Of a stretch of 64,000 nt of DNA, positions 1-8,271 are shown one piece after another (the stretch's first letter is position 1; each line of letters starts with the position of its first letter). The DNA is taken from positions 1-64,000 of the forward strand of contig NZ_SKFG01000002.1 of assembly GCF_004344915.1 (NCBI RefSeq), in the 5' to 3' direction. The translations under genes and the position numbers were made by a program. The notes under the pieces were generated by a model. The model ran no database searches and was not told where the DNA came from. It worked only from the letters and a program-made list of their open reading frames with translations. The DNA is from Paenibacillus albiflavus (GTDB lineage Bacteria; Bacillota; Bacilli; Paenibacillales; NBRC-103111).

Positions 1-705
1 ATGAAACAGATTATTGCATTAGGCGGCGGAGGCTTCTCCATGGAGCCTGAGATTCCATTGCTAGACCAATATATTCTTAAGCAATCGAACTTGGTTAATC
101 CCAAAGTATGCTTCATTCCCACAGCGAGCGGAGATGCGGAAGGATATATTCAGAGATTTTATCAAGCATTTGAAAAATTAGACTGTGTACCCTCTCATTT
201 ATCTCTTTCTAGACCGCAAACATTAGATTTAGAAGATTACATCATGGATAAAGATATTCTGTATGTAGGTGGAGGGAATACACAGCATTTGCTGACACTA
301 TGGAAAGATTGGAAGCTGGATCAATACATTCGTACAGCTTGGGATCGTGGAATTGTCCTGGCAGGAATAAGTGCGGGATCGATTTGCTGGTTTGAAGAGG
401 GTGTCACAGACTCACTAGGGACGGAATTAACCAGTTTGCGAGCATTAGGTTTCTTACAAGGGAGTAATTGTCCGCATTATGATGGAGAGAGTGATAGAAG
501 ACCAAGTTATCACCAATTGATTGAATCGAATCAGATAGGTAACGGTTACGCTACAGATGATGGGGTTGCTCTGCATTATCGAGGCGATGAGTTGTTCCAA
601 GTAGTCAGCTCTAGACCTGGTGCAATGGCGTATCGTGTTGAGCTTGTCAATCATCAAGCCGTTGAAACTCCAATCAAACCGATTTATTTAGGGAAAGTAG
701 AGTAG
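1..705 (+). CDS. Peptidase E-like protein (S51, class I glutamine amidotransferase-like fold)
   Basis: 234 residues. Family S51 enzymes are cytoplasmic serine peptidases (aspartyl dipeptidase or cyanophycinase-like). Seen: N-terminal ALGGGGFSM, a YVGGGNTQ loop near residues 88-95, the nucleophile elbow AGISAGSICW with Ser124, and CPHYDG with His159 as candidate catalytic His. The ATG is the first base of the window, and the N-terminus matches the usual family start, so the gene is probably complete; its ribosome binding site is outside the window. It begins a co-directional run of small accessory genes. Substrate unknown. Confidence 0.85.
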   Translation: MKQIIALGGGGFSMEPEIPLLDQYILKQSNLVNPKVCFIPTASGDAEGYIQRFYQAFEKLDCVPSHLSLSRPQTLDLEDYIMDKDILYVGGGNTQHLLTLWKDWKLDQYIRTAWDRGIVLAGISAGSICWFEEGVTDSLGTELTSLRALGFLQGSNCPHYDGESDRRPSYHQLIESNQIGNGYATDDGVALHYRGDELFQVVSSRPGAMAYRVELVNHQAVETPIKPIYLGKVE

Positions 706-757
706 TAGGATATTACTATATTAGATACATAGTAAATTGATTGGAGACAACGCCTTA

Positions 758-970
758 ATGAACAATAACAACCACCAGGTTTATGGGGAATCTTGCCCTT
801 TATGTGGAGCTACTAATGAATGCAGAGTTCATAGTGGAGATTGCTGGTGCTTTCATACGAAGGTTCCGCAAGAGCTAAGAGATCAAATTCCAGTAGAGTT
901 GAAGGGCAAAGTATGTATTTGCCTCAATTGTGTGGAGAAATACAACAGCGAACAACGTAAATACCCTTAA
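758..970 (+). CDS. Cysteine-rich CWC-type small protein
   Basis: 70 residues from the ATG at 758, preceded by GGAG at 743-746; a TTG at 737 in frame lacks its own site. Cysteines occur as CPLC, a central C, the CWC tripeptide, and a CICLNC pair near the C-terminus, a pattern of small CWC-family putative metal-binding proteins of unknown role. It ends 16 bases before the next start and is probably cotranscribed with it. No function should be assumed beyond likely zinc binding. Confidence 0.7.
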   Translation: MNNNNHQVYGESCPLCGATNECRVHSGDCWCFHTKVPQELRDQIPVELKGKVCICLNCVEKYNSEQRKYP

Positions 971-986
971 AGCCGAGGAGGTACAT

Positions 987-1532
987 ATGAAGAAGAACAT
1001 GATCTGGTACGGATTAGCCGCATTTATCGTTCTTATTCTTGGATTCATTCTTTATATGATATATCCCACAACAGTTAATTTTGCAGTAGAAGGCGTTAAG
1101 TATCGATTAGGTGCTGAGAATCAAAATATACTTAAACCCGTGACCATCCAAGTCAAAGGCACTATGCAGAAAAGCTTGACGGGAGCAAAAACATTCAAGG
1201 GAACACTCTACATTGAAGGTGAAGAGATTCCTACAGCTGCCGAGCAAAAAGAACTAATCATCGAATTTGACCCAAAGGGTCAAGGTTACTTGGCATTTCC
1301 AAATCCACCAACTTATAAACCGCCTAATTTATCCTATGGAATGAGCTACATTAATAGTGATTTCACTCAAATTTCGATAACTGTCCATGAGAAGGATTTG
1401 CTGAATCCAGGTGCTGGTCATTGGAATAGTGGAGATGGATTGATGATAGCTGCACCTGCACAGAATAGAGCTGATGCCTTACATATATCCAACGAACTTA
1501 TGAAGCCATTCTTACCCTCTCCATTAGAATAG
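987..1532 (+). CDS. Membrane-anchored protein of unknown function
   Basis: 181 residues, starting at the ATG after GAGGAGG (976-982). One hydrophobic segment at about residues 6-27 is followed by a soluble, beta-rich-looking domain with no cysteine pairs or known catalytic motif. The topology suggests an N-terminal anchor with an extracytoplasmic domain. A longer open frame back to 930 overlaps the CWC gene and is not used, because the Shine-Dalgarno fits only the inner ATG. I do not recognise the family. Confidence 0.7.
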   Translation: MKKNMIWYGLAAFIVLILGFILYMIYPTTVNFAVEGVKYRLGAENQNILKPVTIQVKGTMQKSLTGAKTFKGTLYIEGEEIPTAAEQKELIIEFDPKGQGYLAFPNPPTYKPPNLSYGMSYINSDFTQISITVHEKDLLNPGAGHWNSGDGLMIAAPAQNRADALHISNELMKPFLPSPLE

Positions 1533-1606
1533 ATTATCTCACCGTGTTATAATTTACGGAAGGTAAAGTATGCTTATGACTTATTTACATAAATGGAGTG
1601 GACGAG

Positions 1607-2938
1607 ATGAGAAGAGCAATTGCATTAGGTGGCGGAGGTTCACGGGGGTCGTATGAATTAGGCGTATGGACTGCTTTGCGGGAACTAGGTATCGAATACC
1701 ATATCGTAACGGGCACCTCGATTGGTGCCTTGAATGGCGCCCTTATGGTTCAGCAGGATTATGAGCTGACTTACAAAATTTGGGATACAATTACAGTAGA
1801 TGATGTCATGAAAGACGGGATTAATTTTGATTTCTCGCTCGATTCCTTATTTAGTCATAAAGATAAGATTAAGACTTTTTTGAAAAAGTATCTTCATTCC
1901 CAAGGTGCAGATATAACGCCACTGATTCAGCTCATCGATCGCGTGATTGATGAACAACGAATTCGTGAGTCTGCTATTGATTATGGAGTCGTAACCGTAG
2001 AACACCCTTCGCTTAAACCGCTAGAAATAACGAAGCAAGAGATGGAGCCTGAGCTACTAAAGCAATATCTCATTGCATCAGCCTCCTGTTATCCAGCGTT
2101 TCCAGTATGCAAAATTGGTAAACAAGGTTATATCGATGGTGGATATTTTGATAATCTACCTATTAATCTTGCACTCAAAATGAATGCCGATGAAGTCATA
2201 GCAGTCGATTTGAGCTATGAATTCGAGACGAAGTATCGCAACAAGCCATTCGTCACTTACATATCACCTTCTTGGCCGCTCGGATCAATTCTTTCTTTTA
2301 ACAAACCGATATTAGATCGAAATCGACAGCTTGGGTATAATGATGCGATGAAAGTGCTAGGTAGATATACAGGCTTCCGTTATACCTTTACAACACAGAA
2401 TGGCGAAGCATTATATGATGCGATAAGCCGCAGCTATGTCGCTTTGATCGCACGGTTTGAAGCGCAGATTCCATTGGCCGTGAATGAACGAGTTTATCAC
2501 AATCAGGTGGATGCCAATATCGTAACATCTTGTATTATGCAGCATACGGGGAGTCGGCAGCTTTCGTACTTGGATTATCTTATCCGCGGCAGTGAGGTTT
2601 GTGCTGAGATTTTGCAGATTGATCCGATTGAGGTCTATGATTTTACAGCATTTAATGAAATGTTATTCAACCACTTTAGTGACCGAGAGAAATTCAAGCA
2701 TGAGCAGATGCTCGCCAGATTCAGTCAAATTCAGAACCTCCCTATTTTGAAAAAAGTAATTAGTGAGATGGACAAACAATATTTAATTGGTTGTTTGTTC
2801 ACCCGCTTGTTGGACAATCCTGATCTGCAGGATTGCCTCAAATGGCTAGTCCCGCTCATTCCTGATGAGCTGACAGCTGCTTTGTACTTAGTGGCAATTG
2901 AGCGTAATCAGATGAACGAATCTAATCTTCATGAGTGA
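1607..2938 (+). CDS. Patatin-like phospholipase
   Basis: 443 residues. Patatin-family lipid acyl hydrolases use a Ser-Asp dyad. Seen: glycine-rich oxyanion loop GGGGSRGSYELG at residues 8-19, nucleophile elbow GTSIG with Ser38, and the DGG motif with the catalytic Asp near residue 180 (GYIDGGYFDN). The region after about residue 260 is helical and unassigned. The ATG at 1607 is preferred over an in-frame GTG at 1598 because GGAG (1594-1597) lies nine bases before the ATG. No signal peptide is seen, so a cytoplasmic or peripheral enzyme is likely. Confidence 0.85.
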   Translation: MRRAIALGGGGSRGSYELGVWTALRELGIEYHIVTGTSIGALNGALMVQQDYELTYKIWDTITVDDVMKDGINFDFSLDSLFSHKDKIKTFLKKYLHSQGADITPLIQLIDRVIDEQRIRESAIDYGVVTVEHPSLKPLEITKQEMEPELLKQYLIASASCYPAFPVCKIGKQGYIDGGYFDNLPINLALKMNADEVIAVDLSYEFETKYRNKPFVTYISPSWPLGSILSFNKPILDRNRQLGYNDAMKVLGRYTGFRYTFTTQNGEALYDAISRSYVALIARFEAQIPLAVNERVYHNQVDANIVTSCIMQHTGSRQLSYLDYLIRGSEVCAEILQIDPIEVYDFTAFNEMLFNHFSDREKFKHEQMLARFSQIQNLPILKKVISEMDKQYLIGCLFTRLLDNPDLQDCLKWLVPLIPDELTAALYLVAIERNQMNESNLHE

Positions 2939-2968
2939 TTACTGAAAAATCAGCTGTAAGGGTCGTAT

Positions 2969-2991
2969 GATCTAGGCTTAGTGCCTAGATC
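2969..2991 (+). terminator. Stem-loop in the patatin / TIM-barrel gap
   Basis: Perfect 9-bp arms GATCTAGGC and GCCTAGATC around a 5-nt loop. No run of T follows, so it is a stable hairpin but only a weak intrinsic terminator candidate. Confidence 0.4.
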
Positions 2992-3020
2992 GATAACGAT
3001 TCAGAGGTGGAGGCATATTC

Positions 3021-3926
3021 ATGGATCGTTTTCTTATTGGACAATACGGGGGATTCGACTATCAGAAGTTTCATCGTGATTATCGCGACTCATTTTTTGG
3101 CATCGAAACTTGTTTGTTTGACAGTGAGGTAGATGTAGAGAATTTGATTCATGAGTCTCGTAAGCATAACTTTCAAGTGGGCATTCATTTTCCGTTTCGA
3201 GCAGGAAACTCGAATATAAGAGATGCACTAGTGTTGGCACAGGACGATAAGGTAAGGGAAGAAGCGTTTGCATGGATTCAGCAGGAGCTTGATTATTTAA
3301 CTAGAATCAAACCTAATTATGTGTTATTCCATTATCCAAAGCCCGTTATTCTGGATGATCGAGTGGATTGGAACCACTGGAGATTTGCAGATGCGAGTGA
3401 GTATGTTTATGAAAGCAGTTATTCGTTCGAAGAGTTTGCGTTTAGAAGTGAGCAGTTATTCGAGTGGTTATCGATTCAAGCAGTGAAGTATGATTTTACA
3501 CCAGTGCTTGAGTTTGATGCGCTTAATCGATATATTTATGACACGAATCTGGTAGAACAATTGCTAGATAAATATAGCAAAATTAAACTCTGTCTTGATA
3601 CAGGCAGATTATTTTTACAGGAGAAGCTTGATCCCTTCTTTGATGCCAAGCAGATCATTCGAAAATATGCGCATTATGCCGAGGTTATTCACCTGTTTAA
3701 CATGCAATTTACCGATCGATTGATCAATCATCGCCAGCCCGTGCTGCCTGAGCTTGATCCTGTTGACGGTTGGGCGCCGATAGAAGAATATTTAAAGATT
3801 ATTCGCGAACAGAATCCGAATGTCAAAATTCAGTTTGAGCATCGATCAGATCTCGTTAGTGACGAGGATCTGCAAAGATGTTACGAATGGGTAGATCAGG
3901 TGATGAATAAAGTAAAAATTCGATGA
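3021..3926 (+). CDS. Xylose isomerase-like TIM-barrel protein
   Basis: 301 residues with the layout of the AP-endonuclease-2/sugar-isomerase TIM barrel superfamily. Acidic and His residues at strand ends that could bind metal include LEFDALN, LCLDTGR and QFEHRSD near the C-terminus. A good ribosome site (GAGGTGGAGG) precedes the ATG. The superfamily includes sugar epimerases/isomerases and endonuclease IV; the sequence alone does not tell which activity applies. The following DinB gene starts 28 bases on, suggesting cotranscription. Confidence 0.65.
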   Translation: MDRFLIGQYGGFDYQKFHRDYRDSFFGIETCLFDSEVDVENLIHESRKHNFQVGIHFPFRAGNSNIRDALVLAQDDKVREEAFAWIQQELDYLTRIKPNYVLFHYPKPVILDDRVDWNHWRFADASEYVYESSYSFEEFAFRSEQLFEWLSIQAVKYDFTPVLEFDALNRYIYDTNLVEQLLDKYSKIKLCLDTGRLFLQEKLDPFFDAKQIIRKYAHYAEVIHLFNMQFTDRLINHRQPVLPELDPVDGWAPIEEYLKIIREQNPNVKIQFEHRSDLVSDEDLQRCYEWVDQVMNKVKIR

Positions 3927-3954
3927 ATTAATGAACAGCCAAGGGAGAGATCGC

Positions 3955-4419
3955 ATGAATTCCACTCTGCAAAGTTATCATAATTGGATCGATTATTTAG
4001 ATCAACTTCGTGAAGTAGATCAAGCAATTTGGCTTAAACCGATTGCGGAAGGCAAATGGTCAGTAGCCGCAATCGTTGCGCATATCATGTGGTGGGATCG
4101 CTATTTTCTGGAAATTAGACTTGAAGGCATGATAAAAGGGGAGCAATTGCCCCGCAGCCAAGTTGATGCACAAGCGATGAATCAAGCAGCAGAGCAGTAC
4201 GCACATTCAGGAATAGCCAAAGATACGCTGATCGATGAAGCAAAGCAGCAGCGCCTGGGTCTTATTCAGTATTTAACAGATGTTCAATTAAACACACAAT
4301 TTCATATCGGGGAACGAACAATGACCATATGCGACTATATTATAGGTCAATGTGAGCACGATACACATCATATGGATCAGATTCAGCAATTTCTTGTACA
4401 AACGACGAATTCTCATTAA
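3955..4419 (+). CDS. DinB-family four-helix protein
   Basis: 154 residues from the ATG at 3955, preceded by AAGGGAGAG. DinB/YfiT-fold proteins use a His triad to hold a metal and often transfer a thiol cofactor. Seen: HIMWWD near the N-terminal third and a C-terminal HDTHHMDQ. It shares the PIAEGKW segment with the protein at 38584-39057, so the two look like paralogues. An upstream in-frame ATG at 3931 lacks a site. It could be a bacillithiol-dependent enzyme; substrate unknown. Confidence 0.8.
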   Translation: MNSTLQSYHNWIDYLDQLREVDQAIWLKPIAEGKWSVAAIVAHIMWWDRYFLEIRLEGMIKGEQLPRSQVDAQAMNQAAEQYAHSGIAKDTLIDEAKQQRLGLIQYLTDVQLNTQFHIGERTMTICDYIIGQCEHDTHHMDQIQQFLVQTTNSH

Positions 4420-4435
4420 TTGAGTTGGAGGCATA

Positions 4436-5743
4436 ATGGTGCGTTATCATTTTATTGGAATCAAAGGTAGCGGTATGAGTGCTTTGGCTGGGATCCTAAG
4501 TGATTGTGGACATGAGGTGCAGGGAGAAGATATCGAGGAGTTTATTTTTACGCAGAAGTCCCTGGAACATCGGAATATCCCTCTGTATCTATTTGGCAGT
4601 GCACCGCTTGATCAGGGGATGATGGTCATTATATCGAATGCGTATCGGGATGATCATCCATCACTCGTTCGATGCCTAGAGCTGAACGTTCCGTATGTAC
4701 GTTATCATCAATTTCTAGGTGAACTAATCAAGCAATATACGAGCATTGCCATTACGGGTGCTCATGGTAAAACGACGACAACAGGCATGTTGTCACATGC
4801 GCTTCGTGCTGTAAATCCAATCTGCAGTCTTGTCGGAGACGGGACAGGCATGGGAGATCAGAATGCGAATCTATTCGTATTTGAAAGCTGTGAATATAAA
4901 AGGCATTTCCTTGCCTATCAGCCGGATATCGCTGTCATTACGAACATAGATTATGATCACCCTGATTATTTTTCAAGTGTGGATGATGTTAGGCAAGCAT
5001 TTGAACAAATGGCGGATCAAACACAAAAGCAGATTATCGCATGTGGCGATGATCAGCAGGTAAGACTGCTTAGGACAAGCACGAATATTCTCTATTACGG
5101 ATTTGGAGAAGACAATGATCTTCGAGCTGTTAATCTTAATGTACATGAGCAAGGTGTAGATTTTGACGTGTATGATAAGAATCACTTCATTGATCGATTT
5201 TCAATATCCGCATTTGGCAATCATAATGTCTTGAATGCTTTGTCTATTATCGGTGTATCGATTCTACTTGACCTTAATTTACAAGTCATCAAATCGCAAT
5301 TAGGCACTTTTAATGGTGTACAGCGGAGATTTACAGAGAAGAATTGGCATTCCAATGTCGTGATAGACGATTATGCACATCATCCTACTGAGGTGAAAGT
5401 GACAATAGAAGCTGCTAGAAGTAAATATCCGAATCGAAAGATCGTAGCGATATTTCAACCTCACACTTATAGCAGGCTGGAGAAACTGCTCGAAGAATTT
5501 GCTACTTCATTAGCAGATGCAGATGAAGTTTATTTGTGCCCGATATTCGGGTCGGCAAGAGAGAGTCAAGGCAGCGTCTCAATCGATCATCTTCAAGCCT
5601 TGATACCAAATGCACAGTTATTTCCAGAAACATTGGGTAAACTGGCATCTTATACGGATTCCGTTCTTGTATTCATGGGTGCTGGAGATATAGAGAAGTA
5701 TCAGCAAATGTTGTTCCAGAATGATTCAATCCATCAAACATAA
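4436..5743 (+). CDS. murC: UDP-N-acetylmuramate--L-alanine ligase
   Basis: 435 residues, full family length. MurC adds L-Ala to UDP-MurNAc with ATP in peptidoglycan precursor synthesis. Seen: N-terminal dinucleotide-type GIKGSGMSALA, ATP loop GAHGKTTTTG at 108-117, FESCEYKRHF, TNIDYDHPDYF, a DDYAHHPTE segment and FQPHTYSR near the C-terminal domain. It resembles the Bacillus MurC, which also lies outside the division-cell-wall cluster. It starts 16 bases after the DinB gene within a run of accessory genes. Whether it is the only murC cannot be seen here. Confidence 0.9.
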   Translation: MVRYHFIGIKGSGMSALAGILSDCGHEVQGEDIEEFIFTQKSLEHRNIPLYLFGSAPLDQGMMVIISNAYRDDHPSLVRCLELNVPYVRYHQFLGELIKQYTSIAITGAHGKTTTTGMLSHALRAVNPICSLVGDGTGMGDQNANLFVFESCEYKRHFLAYQPDIAVITNIDYDHPDYFSSVDDVRQAFEQMADQTQKQIIACGDDQQVRLLRTSTNILYYGFGEDNDLRAVNLNVHEQGVDFDVYDKNHFIDRFSISAFGNHNVLNALSIIGVSILLDLNLQVIKSQLGTFNGVQRRFTEKNWHSNVVIDDYAHHPTEVKVTIEAARSKYPNRKIVAIFQPHTYSRLEKLLEEFATSLADADEVYLCPIFGSARESQGSVSIDHLQALIPNAQLFPETLGKLASYTDSVLVFMGAGDIEKYQQMLFQNDSIHQT

Positions 5744-5754
5744 GGGGTACTAAC

Positions 5755-6411
5755 ATGAGAACACCAACTGAAATAATTCAATTAGCAGAGCTTTTTGTAA
5801 AAGAAGAATTAGGTAAAGATAGCAGCGGTCATGATTTCTGGCATATTCAGCGTGTTAGACAGATGGCCGTTCGTATTGCTGCTGAAGAGGGCGCTGATCT
5901 GTTTGTTTGCGAACTCGCAGCGCTCCTGCATGATATACCAGATGAGAAGCTGAATGATTCCAAAGAAGCAGGTTTAAACAAACTGAACTCCTGGTTAGAT
6001 GAATATGTTGCAGATCATGGTGTGAAAGAGCAGATTCTATCGATCATTACGAACATGTCCTATAGCGGTGGACATAAACCTGCTATGGATTCCCTTGAAG
6101 GGCGTGTTGTGCAAGATGCAGATCGACTCGATGCGATTGGGGCAATTGGGATCGCACGTACCTTTGCTTATGGTGGTGCTAAAGGGCGTTTAATGTATGA
6201 TCCTGAGCATCCGCCAGAGGAGTTCATGACAGAAGAACAATATCGCAAGAGTAACGGCAGCTCGATCAATCATTTTTATGAAAAACTGCTTAAGCTGAAG
6301 GATCTCATGAATACAAAATATGCCAAACAGATTGCCACTAGCAGGCACGAATATATGGAGGGCTTTCTAACGCAGTTCTATCAAGAATGGAACTCAGAGG
6401 ATGGCAAATAA
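5755..6411 (+). CDS. HD-domain phosphohydrolase (YpgQ-like)
   Basis: 218 residues. HD-domain proteins of this type are metal-dependent nucleotide pyrophosphohydrolases or phosphohydrolases. The metal ligands are visible as SGHDFWHIQRV (His), LLHDIPDE (His-Asp) and QDADRLDAIG (Asp). The GGAKGRLMYDP segment after the last Asp is also typical of the YpgQ/YedJ group. It starts 11 bases after murC and ends just before a phosphatase gene, consistent with an operon. Physiological substrate unknown. Confidence 0.8.
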   Translation: MRTPTEIIQLAELFVKEELGKDSSGHDFWHIQRVRQMAVRIAAEEGADLFVCELAALLHDIPDEKLNDSKEAGLNKLNSWLDEYVADHGVKEQILSIITNMSYSGGHKPAMDSLEGRVVQDADRLDAIGAIGIARTFAYGGAKGRLMYDPEHPPEEFMTEEQYRKSNGSSINHFYEKLLKLKDLMNTKYAKQIATSRHEYMEGFLTQFYQEWNSEDGK

Positions 6412-6421
6412 GAGGTAGACG

Positions 6422-6994
6422 ATGAAGAACATTTACCTAATTAGACATTGCAAAGCGGAAGGACAAGAGCCTGAGGCGAGCTTGACTTGTGAGGGTGAAC
6501 ATCAAGCTAAAGAACTAGCAAAACTGCTAAGTTCTTATTCTATTTCGCTTGTTATCACCAGCCCTTATAAGCGCGCGGTTGACACGATCAGGTCATATTG
6601 TGATTTGAGTCATATCCCTTGTATTACAGATGCTAGATTACAAGAGAGAGTGTTAAGCAGCGTTCCGATGACAGATTGGATGGATAAACTTCGTGAGACT
6701 TATTTAGATCTTGATCTTGCCTATGAGGGTGGAGAATCCTCGAACGAAGCAATGAGACGTGGTATGCAGGTGATAGAAGAATTGCAGCATAGACCAGAGT
6801 GCAACGCAGCTCTTATCACACATGGCGCGTTAATGTCTTTAATACTTAAAGCTTACGATCCGGCTTTTGGATTTGAAGAGTGGTTGAATTTATCAAATCC
6901 TGATGTTTATCAGATTGCAATTGAAGAACACAAGACGACTGTTTCGCGAATTATCGCACATAAAAAGAATCAACTCGGACAAGGAGAATCTTAG
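6422..6994 (+). CDS. Histidine phosphatase family protein
   Basis: 190 residues. The phosphoglycerate-mutase-like fold is shown by the N-terminal LIRHC with His9 as phospho-acceptor, a SPYKRAVDT segment carrying the second Arg, and THGALMS carrying the second catalytic His. RBS AGAGG lies just before the ATG at 6422. The stop directly abuts the next ATG (TAG then ATG), so translation is probably coupled to the GNAT gene. Substrate cannot be inferred. Confidence 0.8.
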   Translation: MKNIYLIRHCKAEGQEPEASLTCEGEHQAKELAKLLSSYSISLVITSPYKRAVDTIRSYCDLSHIPCITDARLQERVLSSVPMTDWMDKLRETYLDLDLAYEGGESSNEAMRRGMQVIEELQHRPECNAALITHGALMSLILKAYDPAFGFEEWLNLSNPDVYQIAIEEHKTTVSRIIAHKKNQLGQGES

Positions 6995-7513
6995 ATGGAA
7001 ATTAGAGTAGCTGGCGTGGAAGATGCAGAACAAATTGCTTATGTACATGTAAATAGTTGGAGAACCTCCTACCGTAATTTGGTATCAGAAGAATATTTGG
7101 CAGGTTTGAAAGTGGATGATAGAACGAAGATGTGGCAAACTATTCTATCTACCTATCAGAACTCAAACATCACATATGTTGCAGTAGAGAAGGGCCAAAT
7201 TGTCGGATTCATTAACGGAGGACAAGCCCGCAATAAGGAAATGCCATATGAAGCCGAAGTGTATGCGTTCTATTTGTTAGAGGAATATCAGAGACAAGGA
7301 ATCGGATCTTTACTTTTCAATAAGATAACCAAAATATTCCATAATATGGGTTATAAATCCATGATGCTCTGGGTTCTGAAAGATAATCCTTCCTATGCCT
7401 TCTATCAGAAGCAAGGCGGAATAAGCTTTGATGAGGAACTCATTACAATAGGGAATGAGCAATTATGGGAAGTTGCAGTAGGTTGGGATGATTTCACACA
7501 TTTATCATTATGA
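6995..7513 (+). CDS. GNAT-family N-acetyltransferase
   Basis: 172 residues. The acetyl-CoA binding signature EEYQRQGIGSLLF at about residues 91-103 follows the VYAFYLLEEYQ strand; the N-terminus IRVAGVEDAEQIAYVH is typical of GNATs. It directly follows the phosphatase stop; the upstream gene end supplies AAGGAG. Substrate unknown. Confidence 0.85.
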   Translation: MEIRVAGVEDAEQIAYVHVNSWRTSYRNLVSEEYLAGLKVDDRTKMWQTILSTYQNSNITYVAVEKGQIVGFINGGQARNKEMPYEAEVYAFYLLEEYQRQGIGSLLFNKITKIFHNMGYKSMMLWVLKDNPSYAFYQKQGGISFDEELITIGNEQLWEVAVGWDDFTHLSL

Positions 7514-7553
7514 TATACGGATTGGGATTTATTGACGAAGGGATGTCGACCAC

Positions 7554-8066
7554 ATGATCATTCGGACAGAGACAATCGATGACTATAAGCAGGTGTATCA
7601 GCTGAATTATTTGGCTTTTGGCAACCGTGATGACGAAGCGCAATTAGTGGAGAAGATTAGGCATACAGATGGATTTATCCCTGAACTATCGATTGTGGCT
7701 GAACAAGAAAATCAAATATTGGGTCATATCTTATTAAGTAAAGCAAGTGTTGTAGACGGTGATAAGGAGTGCGAAGTGATCGTTTTAGCACCAATTGCGG
7801 TTCATCCAGATGATCAGAAGCGGGGAATTGGAGGTAAGCTGATCCAGGAAGGCGTTAAACGTTGTAAGGCTGCAGGTTATCCCCTCATTCTGCTCATCGG
7901 ACACCCTACATACTATCCAAAGTATGGCTTCAAGCCAGCAAGATCGTATGGTTTGAATTTACAACAGTTCGAAGTGCCTGATAATGTCTTCATGGTAAAA
8001 GAAGTGATAGAGGGTTCTCTAGGTACGATTAAGGGGGAACTGAAATATCCGGCCGTTTTTTTCTAA
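7554..8066 (+). CDS. GNAT-family N-acetyltransferase (YhbS-like)
   Basis: 170 residues with the YhbS-type layout: IRTETIDDYKQVYQL at the N-terminus, LAPIAVHPDDQKRGIGGKL as the acetyl-CoA loop, and YYPKYGFKPARSYGL near the C-terminus. Last gene of the opening co-directional run, separated by 40 bases from the GNAT before it, with GAAGGG upstream. Substrate unknown. Confidence 0.85.
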   Translation: MIIRTETIDDYKQVYQLNYLAFGNRDDEAQLVEKIRHTDGFIPELSIVAEQENQILGHILLSKASVVDGDKECEVIVLAPIAVHPDDQKRGIGGKLIQEGVKRCKAAGYPLILLIGHPTYYPKYGFKPARSYGLNLQQFEVPDNVFMVKEVIEGSLGTIKGELKYPAVFF

Positions 8067-8137
8067 AAAAAATCGAGTGAAGCTAATTTTAAATGTATTT
8101 CCTACATTCAAAAGTCAGGATTGGGGCTAAGTTTAGT

Positions 8138-8225
8138 GTTTGCCTGCATTCTGTACAGGCTAATGCGTCCGAAATGATCAAATCGATAGATTGGGCAATT
8201 TTTGACTGTATAAAATGCAGGCAAA
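8138..8225. repeat. Long-range inverted repeat in an intergenic gap
   Basis: Arms GTTTGCCTGCATTCTGTA (from 8138) and an approximate complement ending in AATGCAGGCAAAC (to 8225), with 13 exactly complementary outer bases and about 50 bases between. It lies in the non-coding gap between two convergent GNAT genes, just before a bidirectional terminator. It could be a transcribed structured RNA or a decayed miniature element. Confidence 0.5.
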
Positions 8226-8232
8226 CTCGTTG

Positions 8233-8264
8233 AAACGGGACTACCATTAAGAGGTAGCCCGTTT
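8233..8264. terminator. Bidirectional intrinsic terminator
   Basis: AAACGGG-A-CTACC pairs with GGTAGCCCGTTT around a short loop and runs into TTTTCTTATTTT. The opposite strand starts with AAA-rich sequence, so it can serve both the rightward GNAT run and the leftward gene ending at 8272. Confidence 0.75.
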
Positions 8265-8271
8265 TCTTATT

